Below are positions 1 to 6,199 of a stretch of DNA of 21,432 bases, in pieces. Source of the stretch: a virus; IMG/VR virus record IMGVR_UViG_3300033150_000194, positions 1 to 21,432 of that record. The stretch is one strand, 5' to 3'. Each line of letters opens with the position of its first letter. Position 1 is the stretch's first letter. The notes beneath the pieces are model-generated. The model did no database searches. It saw only the letters and a program-made list of their open reading frames with translations, and was not told where the DNA came from. Position numbers and translations under genes: made by a program.

Positions 1-179
1 GAATTGTTCTTGCCGGAACTGGTTTTCATGGAAAGATTCTCCGCTCTACCGATTATGGAGCTACTTGGTCTGATTTTGGGCAACAATTTGGTGAAGCATA
101 TATCTATAGTCTAGCTTATCTCAGCAATGGAATTGCTCTTGCCGGGACTAATCCCAATGGAAAGATTCTCCGTTCAGCT
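1..179 (+). repeat. Two imperfect 129-bp-period repeats (propeller blades)
   Basis: Bases 1-50 and 130-179 are clearly related at nucleotide level, sharing for example GGAAAGATTCTCCG. The period is 129 bases, or 43 codons. The repeat encodes successive beta-propeller blades, so it is a protein-level repeat rather than a mobile element. Confidence 0.7.
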
Positions 180-185
180 TTTTAA
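1..185 (+). CDS. BNR/Asp-box repeat tail fibre protein, C-terminal fragment
   Basis: Open from the window edge in frame 3 and ending at TAA 183-185, so only the last 60 residues are seen. It contains an Asp-box motif (STDYGATW, about residues 16-23), the hallmark of sialidase-type beta-propeller blades. A second copy of the blade core (GIALAGTNPNGKILRS) follows 43 residues later and ends the protein without its own Asp-box. In phages such proteins are usually distal tail or fibre proteins that bind surface glycans. The position fits: the far end of this window also carries tail-tip genes, so on a circular or permuted map this would follow the tail module. Enzymatic sialidase activity cannot be claimed from this fragment. 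Confidence 0.6.
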   Translation, partial: IVLAGTGFHGKILRSTDYGATWSDFGQQFGEAYIYSLAYLSNGIALAGTNPNGKILRSAF

Positions 186-204
186 CAAAGGAATAATAAT
201 AATC

Positions 205-399
205 ATGGCAAAGAAAAAACGACCAAAGAAATGGATTCAAAAAGCTAACATCAAGGAAGGCGCACTTACTGAAATGGCTAAGCGGGCAGGCTTTGCAAGC
301 TGGCAAGCCTACTGCGATCAGCCTGCTGAGAAACTGAGTCCGCTGGCAAAAAGACGTTGTGCCTTGGCACGGACTCTCACTAAAATCGCTAAGCGATAA
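205..399 (+). CDS. Small basic phage protein with KKWIQ motif
   Basis: 64 residues, very rich in Lys and Arg, opening with MAKKKRPKKWIQKANIKEGAL. I recognise this N-terminal pattern (KKWIQ, a few residues, then a GAL motif) from small hypothetical proteins in many phage genomes; the function is unknown. ATG 205 is chosen because AAAGGA at 187-192 precedes it and the protein family starts here. The frame is open further upstream to 127, but that part is a shadow of the fibre gene. High charge suggests nucleic acid or virion contact, which is inference only. It is followed closely by the next gene, whose Shine-Dalgarno overlaps its stop. Confidence 0.65.
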   Translation: MAKKKRPKKWIQKANIKEGALTEMAKRAGFASWQAYCDQPAEKLSPLAKRRCALARTLTKIAKR

Positions 400-410
400 A
401 GGAGCGAATG

Positions 411-656
411 ATGGGTCTACGAGAACGACTGGAACAGAGGCGGCAAGCACTTCAAATCACACGTGAAGCATCAAAGTTGCTTGGCGTTCGGAGTGGCATA
501 TTTCTTCGGAAGCTGAAGTCCGAAGATGCCGACGCTCAGATGGCATTTGTGATGGCGGCTGAGGAAGTTGGGGACTTTGATCCCGATTCGCTGATGGCAA
601 TTCTGGAAATTATTTTGGAGTTCATCGCGATGCTGGCTGAGATTTTCAATTGGTAA
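411..656 (+). CDS. Small helical hypothetical protein
   Basis: 81 residues. The N-terminal half is charged and helical (RERLEQRRQALQ). The C-terminal 25 residues are acidic and hydrophobic (MAILEIILEFIAMLAEIFNW), an amphipathic or weakly membrane-active helix ending in Trp. Two start codons lie in tandem at 408 and 411; AAAGGAG at 398-404 is six bases from 411 and only three from 408, so 411 is preferred. No family is recognised. The hydrophobic, acidic tail resembles those of small phage membrane or peripheral proteins, but a holin role is speculative. Confidence 0.6.
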   Translation: MGLRERLEQRRQALQITREASKLLGVRSGIFLRKLKSEDADAQMAFVMAAEEVGDFDPDSLMAILEIILEFIAMLAEIFNW

Positions 657-670
657 GTCAATCTGCAAGC

Positions 671-716
671 GGGCCGCTCCGAGTCCTGCCCCTCGGGGCG
701 GTCCTGGGGACCAGCC
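671..716 (+). other. GC-rich intergenic hairpin cluster
   Basis: The 61-base gap between two small genes is far more GC-rich than its surroundings. It can form GCCC-CTCG-GGGC or, in competition, CCGAG/CTCGG, followed by a separate hairpin GGTCC-TGG-GGACC (700-712). An outer GGGC (671-674) can pair with GCCC (713-716). There is no T-run, so a classical terminator is unlikely. It may act on mRNA stability or hold the following start codon (718) in structure. Confidence 0.4.
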
Positions 717-717
717 C

Positions 718-918
718 ATGAGACAACGATGGAGAAAGCGCAGGAAGATGGTCCAAAGGAAGAAGACTGACACCAGAAAACGGAAGGAACGAAAACTAGG
801 TACATGCCAGTGTGGGAAGCCAATACTCTTTACCTGTACCGATCTTTGTGAAGATTGTTGGGTGGGTGTTCAACTTCGATGGCATGGATACGATCAATCG
901 GTAAAGATTAACCTCTGA
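718..918 (+). CDS. Small basic protein with a Cys-rich putative zinc-binding motif
   Basis: 66 residues. Residues 1-27 are almost entirely Lys/Arg. They are followed by Cys30, Cys32, Cys40, Cys44 and Cys47 (CQCG, then CTDLCEDCW), a spacing compatible with a small zinc ribbon. Basic arm plus zinc ribbon suggests nucleic acid binding, but no named family is recognised. The start at 718 has only a weak upstream GGGGA; ATG 748 is an alternative but has a poorly placed ribosome site. The gene ends ten bases before the next start, whose Shine-Dalgarno overlaps its stop codon, so the two are probably coupled. Confidence 0.5.
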   Translation: MRQRWRKRRKMVQRKKTDTRKRKERKLGTCQCGKPILFTCTDLCEDCWVGVQLRWHGYDQSVKINL

Positions 919-927
919 GGGTTTACT

Positions 928-1800
928 ATGCCAAGCTTCAAGAAGAACACGACACTTTCGCTCTTCTTGATTGCGGTTTTAGCCGTGATGGGTTTAATGT
1001 GTGGTAGAACGCTACGCAGCCAGTCCAATGTGGTCGTGGCACCCGCAATCGAGGAGACTGTGCCAACGGACATTTATGATTTGTTGACAGTACTCAGGGA
1101 TGGCGAAGAAGTTGATCTAGCGGTAGATGTCGCTCAAGTTGTGGTTAATGCCCAAGAATTAGGCGAAGTTGGTGAGCTTATTCGATTTGATGTATCGGAA
1201 AGCAATGCTGAATCTTTTAAGTGGCTGCTCGTGCCGGAGTCTGTTGACTTTGAGGTTTATGATAATGGTAAGCGAGCGGTCTTTAGTGCTCGAAAGCCAG
1301 GTGAATATATGTTCATCGTTGCCTGTGCTTACAAGGGCACTGTTGACGTGACAACTCACGTTGTAACAATTATCGGGCTTGATCCACAGCCTGACCCAAA
1401 TGATCCTGATGACGAGCATCCTGTTGTGCCCCAACCTGCTGAAGGGGCCTCACTTATTGAATGGATGCCTTACTGGTGCTCTCAAGCAAAACGTCCCAAG
1501 GACGAAACGATGCGGCTGGCGGCCAGCTTTGAAAGTGTTGCGGCTACGATTTCAGCAGGTGTAAATACAACACCACAAGAGATCATTACAGCTACAAGCG
1601 AAGCCAACCGACAAGCCCTTGGTGTATCTATGCAGGCTTGGATGCCTGTTCTACAAAACCTTCAGGCTGAGTTGAAGACCCGGGCTGAAATGGGTATGCT
1701 AACAACTGCTGAACAACACGCGGAGACATGGCGAGAAATTGCTGAAGGTCTTCGCGGGTATGCAGCTTTGTTCATGGAGGCCACAGCAATTTTGAAATAA
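928..1800 (+). CDS. Membrane-anchored Ig/PKD-like domain protein
   Basis: 290 residues. An N-terminal hydrophobic segment (about 10-24, ending GLMCG) acts as signal anchor; the bases around Cys25 do not make a good lipobox because Met precedes it. Residues about 82-150 look like an Ig/PKD-type beta domain (KPGEYMFIVACAYKG, a typical last-strand pattern). An Asp/Pro-rich linker follows at 152-170, then a helical domain to the C-terminus. I associate this layout (short beta sandwich, Pro linker, helical tail of about 110 residues) with hypothetical proteins of Planctomycetes and their prophages; that is a memory of resemblance, not a search result. Function unknown, probably outside the cytoplasmic membrane. 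It directly precedes a Tat-leader protease, so a joint role at the envelope is plausible. Confidence 0.55.
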   Translation: MPSFKKNTTLSLFLIAVLAVMGLMCGRTLRSQSNVVVAPAIEETVPTDIYDLLTVLRDGEEVDLAVDVAQVVVNAQELGEVGELIRFDVSESNAESFKWLLVPESVDFEVYDNGKRAVFSARKPGEYMFIVACAYKGTVDVTTHVVTIIGLDPQPDPNDPDDEHPVVPQPAEGASLIEWMPYWCSQAKRPKDETMRLAASFESVAATISAGVNTTPQEIITATSEANRQALGVSMQAWMPVLQNLQAELKTRAEMGMLTTAEQHAETWREIAEGLRGYAALFMEATAILK

Positions 1801-1814
1801 TTGAGGAGGATGTG

Positions 1815-2846
1815 ATGAATAGGCGCGATGCTTTGAAGTTGATCCTGGGATCGGCGGGCGGTCTGTACACAGGGATGAATCTAATCACACCTAAATTTGC
1901 GCTCGGTGCGCCAAGCGACTTGTATACGGCTACAGAACGTCCACTATTCACAGGGTGGGTTGATGATTTTGAAGCCCGTAAGAAGTTCGTAGCAAAGCAT
2001 CGCTATCCATTCCTTTGCCAACAGGATGGACATATCAAAGGAACGGGCAAAGGTAAGAAAGTCTTCCTGTGGAAATTGTACGAGCAGGTTACTGGTGGCC
2101 CGCTCGTTCCTCACTACCAGACAATTGGTGATTGTGTTTCACATGTATTTGGGTTAGGAATTGACATACTTACAGCCGTTCGGATTTGCATGTTTTCCAT
2201 GCCAGAACGGTGGGTAGCAAAAGCGGCAACAGAAATCATCTATGCAGGTTCCCGCGTTGAGGTAGGCGGTGGGAAGGTTTGGGGCGATGGTTCAACTGGG
2301 GCCTGGGCGGCTGAATTTTGCCGCGCATGGGGAATTCTGCTACGGCAAAGGTACTTGAATGGTCTCTACGACTTCACCACGTATAGTGGCTTAAAAGCCA
2401 GAGAAATGGGTCGTCGTGGGCAAGGTGTACCTGATGAATTGGAACCTTTGGCTAAACTACACCCTGTCAAAACCTGTTCGATTGTAGGTTCTTGGGAGGA
2501 GTGTCGTGATGCTGTAGCCAATGGTTATCCAGTAGCCATGTGCAGTAACATTGGCTTCAATACAAAACGAGACAAAGAAGGCTTCTTACGGCGATCACGG
2601 CGACCGTGGTATCATGCAATGCTTATTATTGGAATTGATGACGAGTATCGGCGTCCCGGTGCTCTGATTCAAAATTCATGGGGTGAGCATTGGGTTAGCG
2701 GTCCAACAAGACATGACCAGCCAGCCGGAAGCTTCTGGTGTGATGCCAGCACAATCGACGCCGCTATGCGACAAGGGGATAGCTTTGCGTTGAGTGGTTA
2801 TGTTGGTTACCCAAGAGTTGACATCCCTAATTATATTTTATGGTGA
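1815..2846 (+). CDS. Tat-leader papain-like cysteine protease (C1-type)
   Basis: 343 residues. The N-terminus has a twin-arginine motif (NRRDALKLI, Arg3-Arg4), a Gly-rich hydrophobic stretch and a possible cleavage region near FALGA (28-32), so export in folded form is likely. The catalytic signature of the papain clan is present in order: Gln102 and Cys107 in QTIGDC, His267 in YHAM, and Asn287 in QNSWG. The family cleaves peptide bonds with a Cys-His pair, Asn orienting the His and Gln forming the oxyanion hole. There is no obvious long inhibitory prodomain. ATG 1815 is preferred over GTG 1812 because GAGGAGGA at 1803-1810 lies too close to the GTG. The substrate is unknown: host envelope proteins or virion proteins are both possible. 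The stop overlaps the upstream start region of the following reading frame. Confidence 0.75.
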   Translation: MNRRDALKLILGSAGGLYTGMNLITPKFALGAPSDLYTATERPLFTGWVDDFEARKKFVAKHRYPFLCQQDGHIKGTGKGKKVFLWKLYEQVTGGPLVPHYQTIGDCVSHVFGLGIDILTAVRICMFSMPERWVAKAATEIIYAGSRVEVGGGKVWGDGSTGAWAAEFCRAWGILLRQRYLNGLYDFTTYSGLKAREMGRRGQGVPDELEPLAKLHPVKTCSIVGSWEECRDAVANGYPVAMCSNIGFNTKRDKEGFLRRSRRPWYHAMLIIGIDDEYRRPGALIQNSWGEHWVSGPTRHDQPAGSFWCDASTIDAAMRQGDSFALSGYVGYPRVDIPNYILW

Positions 2847-2888
2847 GACAAATGAAAAGGAAAATCCTTTTCCTGTTAGGAGTCAGCT

Positions 2889-3119
2889 ATGTCACGTTTG
2901 CTCTCGTCATGGCGACAGGTGGTTCGATTGATACGATCAATCGGGCTAGCATTGTCGAAGGGCCAAAAGATTGTGGAGCCCGAGAAAATCGAGGAAACGA
3001 TGTACATTGTGAACGATTACCTGGACTTACAGAGGGTACCGAAAACCCAGCAGACCGAATGCGGCATGGATGGTTGCCGTTGCAAGCGAAGGCTGCTCAA
3101 ACAATCTCGGGAGAAATGA
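2889..3119 (+). CDS. Small Cys-containing hypothetical protein in overlapping frame
   Basis: 76 residues in frame 3 with an excellent TAGGAG site (2877-2882) six bases before ATG 2889. Its C-terminus has CGMDGCRCK (Cys58, Cys63, Cys65), a pattern like the tails of small secreted proteins. Its TGA overlaps the ATG of the thioredoxin (ATGA at 3116-3119), which argues that this frame is translated. The competing frame 2 is also open across the whole interval from ATG 2852 and starts with a good signal-peptide-like sequence (KILFLLGVSYVTFALVMA). Possible readings are: this gene as called; a frame-2 leader joined by +1 frameshift or sequence error to this frame; or a single long frame-2 protein ending in thioredoxin. 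I favour the first but not strongly. Confidence 0.45.
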   Translation: MSRLLSSWRQVVRLIRSIGLALSKGQKIVEPEKIEETMYIVNDYLDLQRVPKTQQTECGMDGCRCKRRLLKQSREK

Positions 3120-3436
3120 CGGCGACGATAGTTCAGGAAGACCGTACTAAGAACTTTCTTCCTAATTGCATGATTCTTTGGACAGTAGAATGGTGTGGAT
3201 CATGCAAAAAGATGAAGTCCGTTGTAGAGGAGCTTCGAGAAGAAGGCTATACGGTCTATGTTTTGGACTATGATGAAAACAAAGAGCTTGCTAAGAAAAT
3301 GGGTATCAAATCCTTACCTACATCGGTAATCTGGGAAGACAAGAAAGAAGTCAAGCGACACGTTGGAATAGTCAAGGTAGACAAGATCAAGAAGACCTTG
3401 AAGAAGAATGAAGGCCCTGACTATGATATTTTCTAA
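3116..3436 (+). CDS. Thioredoxin-like protein
   Basis: 106 residues, the usual thioredoxin length, when started at ATG 3116 (GGGAG at 3109-3113, ATGA overlap with the preceding small ORF). The active site WCGSC places Cys27 and Cys30 at the start of helix 2. The cis-proline loop is SLPT (Pro68), and the strand order around them (MILWTVEW, VYVLDYD, TSVIW) fits the fold. The family reduces or exchanges disulfides. As called it has no signal peptide and would act in the cytoplasm. If translation began at ATG 2852 in the same frame it would be a 194-residue, membrane-anchored protein with a thioredoxin end, hence potentially periplasmic. It could keep the neighbouring cysteine protease or Cys-rich proteins in the right redox state, which is inference from adjacency. 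Confidence 0.8.
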   Translation: MTATIVQEDRTKNFLPNCMILWTVEWCGSCKKMKSVVEELREEGYTVYVLDYDENKELAKKMGIKSLPTSVIWEDKKEVKRHVGIVKVDKIKKTLKKNEGPDYDIF

Positions 3437-3737
3437 GCTTCTACTTCTTTCACTGGCAATAGCGTCGATTTCGATGACCATCACGAAATCGAATGCAATG
3501 GAGTGGTTTCGACGGTTAGTGTCAAAGCTCGGGAGTTGGGTAGAGGAACTGTTTCACTGTCCATATTGTTTGAGTCATTGGCTTGCAACTAGTGGAGTTT
3601 TTGCATGGCTTGAAGGCTCTATCATCGAATTGATGATTTACACTATGGTTGTTGTAACACTTTCAAGCTTAGCTTCTTTGGGCATTATACATTTCTTCAT
3701 TGCACTTAATGCTCTTGAAGAAGGGAGCGAAGAATGA
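3423..3737 (+). CDS. Small membrane protein, DUF1360-like (CPYC motif)
   Basis: 104 residues with hydrophobic segments at about 4-21 and 69-96, and a shorter one near 52-64. The central motif CPYCLSHWLA (Cys46, Cys49) closely resembles the CPxCxGxW core of DUF1360 membrane proteins known from bacteria and phages; function unknown. The gene overlaps the end of the thioredoxin gene. ATG 3423 with AAGG at 3411-3414 is preferred; ATG 3408 in the same frame is an alternative that adds five residues. Its stop overlaps the next start (ATGA). A CxxC in a membrane protein right after a thioredoxin invites a redox link, and small membrane proteins in this position can also be lysis proteins; neither is shown. 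Confidence 0.6.
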   Translation: MIFSKLLLLSLAIASISMTITKSNAMEWFRRLVSKLGSWVEELFHCPYCLSHWLATSGVFAWLEGSIIELMIYTMVVVTLSSLASLGIIHFFIALNALEEGSEE

Positions 3738-4054
3738 GATTTAATTTTGCACGCAAAGCACGACGGATGGCACGGCGTCAATACCGCCGTGGAAAGATTA
3801 CCCGTCAAGAGTACGATCACGTATGCGAGGCTTCCCGCGATCCAGAAGTGGTAGCAAAGTGGGAGGCTGAAGTAGAGAAGCAACTTGGAGCACCTTGGAA
3901 AGTCGAAGGTAGCTTTCTTAACGGCTTCGACTTCTCTGCAATTTGGGAGTGGTTCAAGGAAAATTGGCCCACTATCCTAAAAATCCTGTTGACAATTCTC
4001 CCTTTGCTAATTTTGGAACCGAACCCAGAAAAAGAGGACGAGTCTGATTCGTAA
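3734..4054 (+). CDS. Small membrane protein with basic N-terminus
   Basis: 106 residues. Residues 1-25 are strongly basic (ARKARRMARRQYRRGK), the middle is charged and helical, and residues about 79-95 (PTILKILLTILPLLILE) form one transmembrane helix followed by an acidic tail. AGGGAG at 3721-3726 precedes ATG 3734, which overlaps the previous stop. No named family. One transmembrane helix plus charged tails is compatible with a holin or spanin-like accessory, but also with many other roles. Last gene before a strong hairpin, so it probably ends the accessory transcription unit. Confidence 0.55.
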   Translation: MRFNFARKARRMARRQYRRGKITRQEYDHVCEASRDPEVVAKWEAEVEKQLGAPWKVEGSFLNGFDFSAIWEWFKENWPTILKILLTILPLLILEPNPEKEDESDS

Positions 4055-4077
4055 GGCCCATCAGGCCGCCTCAGAGG

Positions 4078-4106
4078 GACTGGGGTGGCATCGTATCACC
4101 CCAGTC
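4078..4106 (+). terminator. Perfect 10-bp stem-loop after accessory block
   Basis: GACTGGGGTG (4078-4087) pairs perfectly with CACCCCAGTC (4097-4106) around a nine-base loop. It sits in the gap between two genes. The T-run is weak (CCTTTT eleven bases later), so termination may be partial or the stem may protect the upstream mRNA end. Confidence 0.55.
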
Positions 4107-4131
4107 GAATACAACCTTTTGGAGAGATATC

Positions 4132-4515
4132 ATGAAAGTCAAATGTCCATTTTTGCACTACCCTCGCTACGCGATGAAGGTCTACATGAAGGATGGTCGT
4201 GTGATTAACCAGCGAGGTATGTCACAACCTGAACTCAACGTCAATGTTGATGAAGAAGACGTGGTAACAGTTGTTGTTGAGTGTCGGGCAGAATGCGGCC
4301 AAGTTACTGGTACTAAGATACTTGTTGATGGAGTATGGGCACCATATAGTGAGGCAGCGCTGGATGAAGTGCTCAATCCTCCTGTTTCTGAACCAGAACC
4401 AGGACCGTGGGGTGAAGTTGAGGCTGAGGTTGAGGTTGAAGTTGAGGCTGAGGAAGCAGCAGACTTCAGTAGTGAAGTTGACTGTGAAGTCGATGAAGAG
4501 GATGAAGACGAGTAA
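4132..4515 (+). CDS. Acidic-tailed hypothetical protein upstream of terminase
   Basis: 127 residues. The first 85 residues look like a small mixed alpha/beta domain with Cys5, Cys51 and Cys55; the last 40 are a Glu/Val/Ala/Asp tail (EVEAEVEVEVEAEE) encoded by near-repeats of GAGGYT. A clear TTTGGAGAG site precedes ATG 4132. It lies directly before the large terminase, where a small terminase subunit often sits, but no helix-turn-helix or other TerS feature can be seen, so that assignment is not made. Highly acidic tails also occur in DNA mimics and in proteins regulating packaging. Function unknown. Confidence 0.55.
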   Translation: MKVKCPFLHYPRYAMKVYMKDGRVINQRGMSQPELNVNVDEEDVVTVVVECRAECGQVTGTKILVDGVWAPYSEAALDEVLNPPVSEPEPGPWGEVEAEVEVEVEAEEAADFSSEVDCEVDEEDEDE

Positions 4516-4519
4516 ATGA

Positions 4520-6187
4520 ATGAGCGGTCTGATAGACACTTTCCGCGAGGCAATTGCGGATGGCATGAAAAGTCGAACGATGACTACTTGTTCTCGGTGG
4601 GCTACGCATCGCCGTGTAATGGGCGAGCCATTCCCAGGCGTATACGGTTTTGACCATCATCCGTGGTGCAAGGAAATACACGACTCGGAAGCATCGTACA
4701 ATTCTGCGATGAAGGCCGCCCAAATGGGAGTCACGGAAGTCGCTATCAATCGAGCATTTTACACTGTCGATGTTCTCAGAAAAGATGTTCTATATGTTCT
4801 GCCAACATTGAATAATGCAAGCGATTTTGCGAAAGCTCGTTTCAATACGGCATTACTCTACAGTCCCTATCTCAAGAGACTTTTTACCGACACAAACACA
4901 ATCGGGTTAAAACAAGCCAGCGGAACGAATCTCTATATCCGAGGTTCGCGTGGAGATGCCAACCTAAAGTCAATTCCAGTTTCAACATTGATCCTTGACG
5001 AAGTAAATGAAATGGATCAGAAGCAAATCTGGTTGGCTTTGGAACGTTTGTCAGGTCACACCGAGAAATCGGTTTGGGCAATTTCAACCCCGACTGTTCC
5101 AAAGTATGGTATCCACAAACTGTTCCAGCAAGGTACACAAGAGCACTTCATGTTCAAATGTCCGCATTGCGGACGTTGGACAGAATTGATTTGGCCCGAT
5201 TGCATGGAGATTATTGGGGAAACTGTGTCCGACCCCCGTTGCAGAGAATCCTTCCTAAAATGTAAGGAATGCGGACACAAACTTGACCATGCGAGCAAAG
5301 CAGAATGGTTGAACATTGATAATTGTAAGTGGGAATCAACTGCAAATTGTGATGAAGACCATCGAAGCTTTCAGATCAATCAATTGTACAGTTTTACTGT
5401 CTCGCCCGGGGAAATCGTTGTTGCACATTTTCGGGGTCTGGGTGATGAAGCCGCAATGGTCGAGTTTCATAACTCCAAATTAGGTATACCGTATATACCA
5501 GCAGGCGGCTTGGTAACAGATACCGAAATCGAAAACTCAGTTGGTGGGTATTCAAAGAATGATTCTCGGCCTGATATTGGTGGTGAACGTTGCATCTGTA
5601 TGGGAGTTGACCAAGGTAAATTAAACAATGTCGTCATAATGGAGTATCTGTTCGACCAGTACAGCCGTGATTTGAATGTTGCAGCTTACGGTCGGCTACT
5701 TTGGGAAGGTAAGCTTCCGGGAAACAATTTTGAAGAACTTGATCGACTTATGCGTGAATGGCAAGTTTTGGGGTGTGTTATCGACGCTGATCCGCAGATC
5801 AATGATGCACGTCGATTTGCTAGACGTTTTCCCGGTTATGTCTTTCTGTGTCGCTATCGTCGAGGCGTCACCGGTAAGGAAATTCAATTGGCAGAAGAAG
5901 AGGGCGGCGCACCAATTGCCACCGTGGACCGAACAAACTGGTTGGACGCTGCACTAGGACGTTTTCATAGTGGACGTATTCAACTTCCTGCGGACGTAAG
6001 CATGGAATTTCGAGATCACATGAAAAATGTTGTGCGAACCTATGAAAGAGATGACTTAAACAATCCAAGAGCCGTCTATATTAACACTGGGGCAGATCAC
6101 TTTGTCCATGCGTTGACTTACGCAGAGATCGCTTTACCACTGGCGGCTGGTATTGTGACAGGGCAAGACCTTGGAACATTTCTGTAA
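4520..6187 (+). CDS. terL: Terminase large subunit (GpA-like packaging ATPase/nuclease)
   Basis: 555 residues. The ATPase half has a degenerate Walker A region near residues 65-72 (KAAQMGVT), as is usual in GpA-type terminases, a clear Walker B at 157-161 (LILDE), and a coupling motif STP at 189-191. Two zinc-knuckle CxxC pairs (Cys214/217 and Cys248/251) follow, again typical of the GpA group. The nuclease half shows acidic residues in the expected order: Asp364 in MGVDQG, Asp422 and Asp424 in IDAD, and Asp526 in GADHF. The enzyme drives DNA into the procapsid at the portal and cuts the concatemer. The start lies four bases after the previous stop, so translation is probably coupled. No small subunit is recognisable nearby. 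Confidence 0.9.
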   Translation: MSGLIDTFREAIADGMKSRTMTTCSRWATHRRVMGEPFPGVYGFDHHPWCKEIHDSEASYNSAMKAAQMGVTEVAINRAFYTVDVLRKDVLYVLPTLNNASDFAKARFNTALLYSPYLKRLFTDTNTIGLKQASGTNLYIRGSRGDANLKSIPVSTLILDEVNEMDQKQIWLALERLSGHTEKSVWAISTPTVPKYGIHKLFQQGTQEHFMFKCPHCGRWTELIWPDCMEIIGETVSDPRCRESFLKCKECGHKLDHASKAEWLNIDNCKWESTANCDEDHRSFQINQLYSFTVSPGEIVVAHFRGLGDEAAMVEFHNSKLGIPYIPAGGLVTDTEIENSVGGYSKNDSRPDIGGERCICMGVDQGKLNNVVIMEYLFDQYSRDLNVAAYGRLLWEGKLPGNNFEELDRLMREWQVLGCVIDADPQINDARRFARRFPGYVFLCRYRRGVTGKEIQLAEEEGGAPIATVDRTNWLDAALGRFHSGRIQLPADVSMEFRDHMKNVVRTYERDDLNNPRAVYINTGADHFVHALTYAEIALPLAAGIVTGQDLGTFL

Positions 6188-6199
6188 CGGAGGAAGACG

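Noticed and set aside
127-204. Upstream extension of the small basic protein gene
   Set aside because: This part overlaps the end of the fibre gene in another frame; ATG 205 has the ribosome site and family-like N-terminus.
4182-4553. Ser/Thr-rich - strand frame over the acidic-tail gene
   Set aside because: Its repeats are the reverse complement of the GAGGYT tract coding the acidic tail; no independent evidence.
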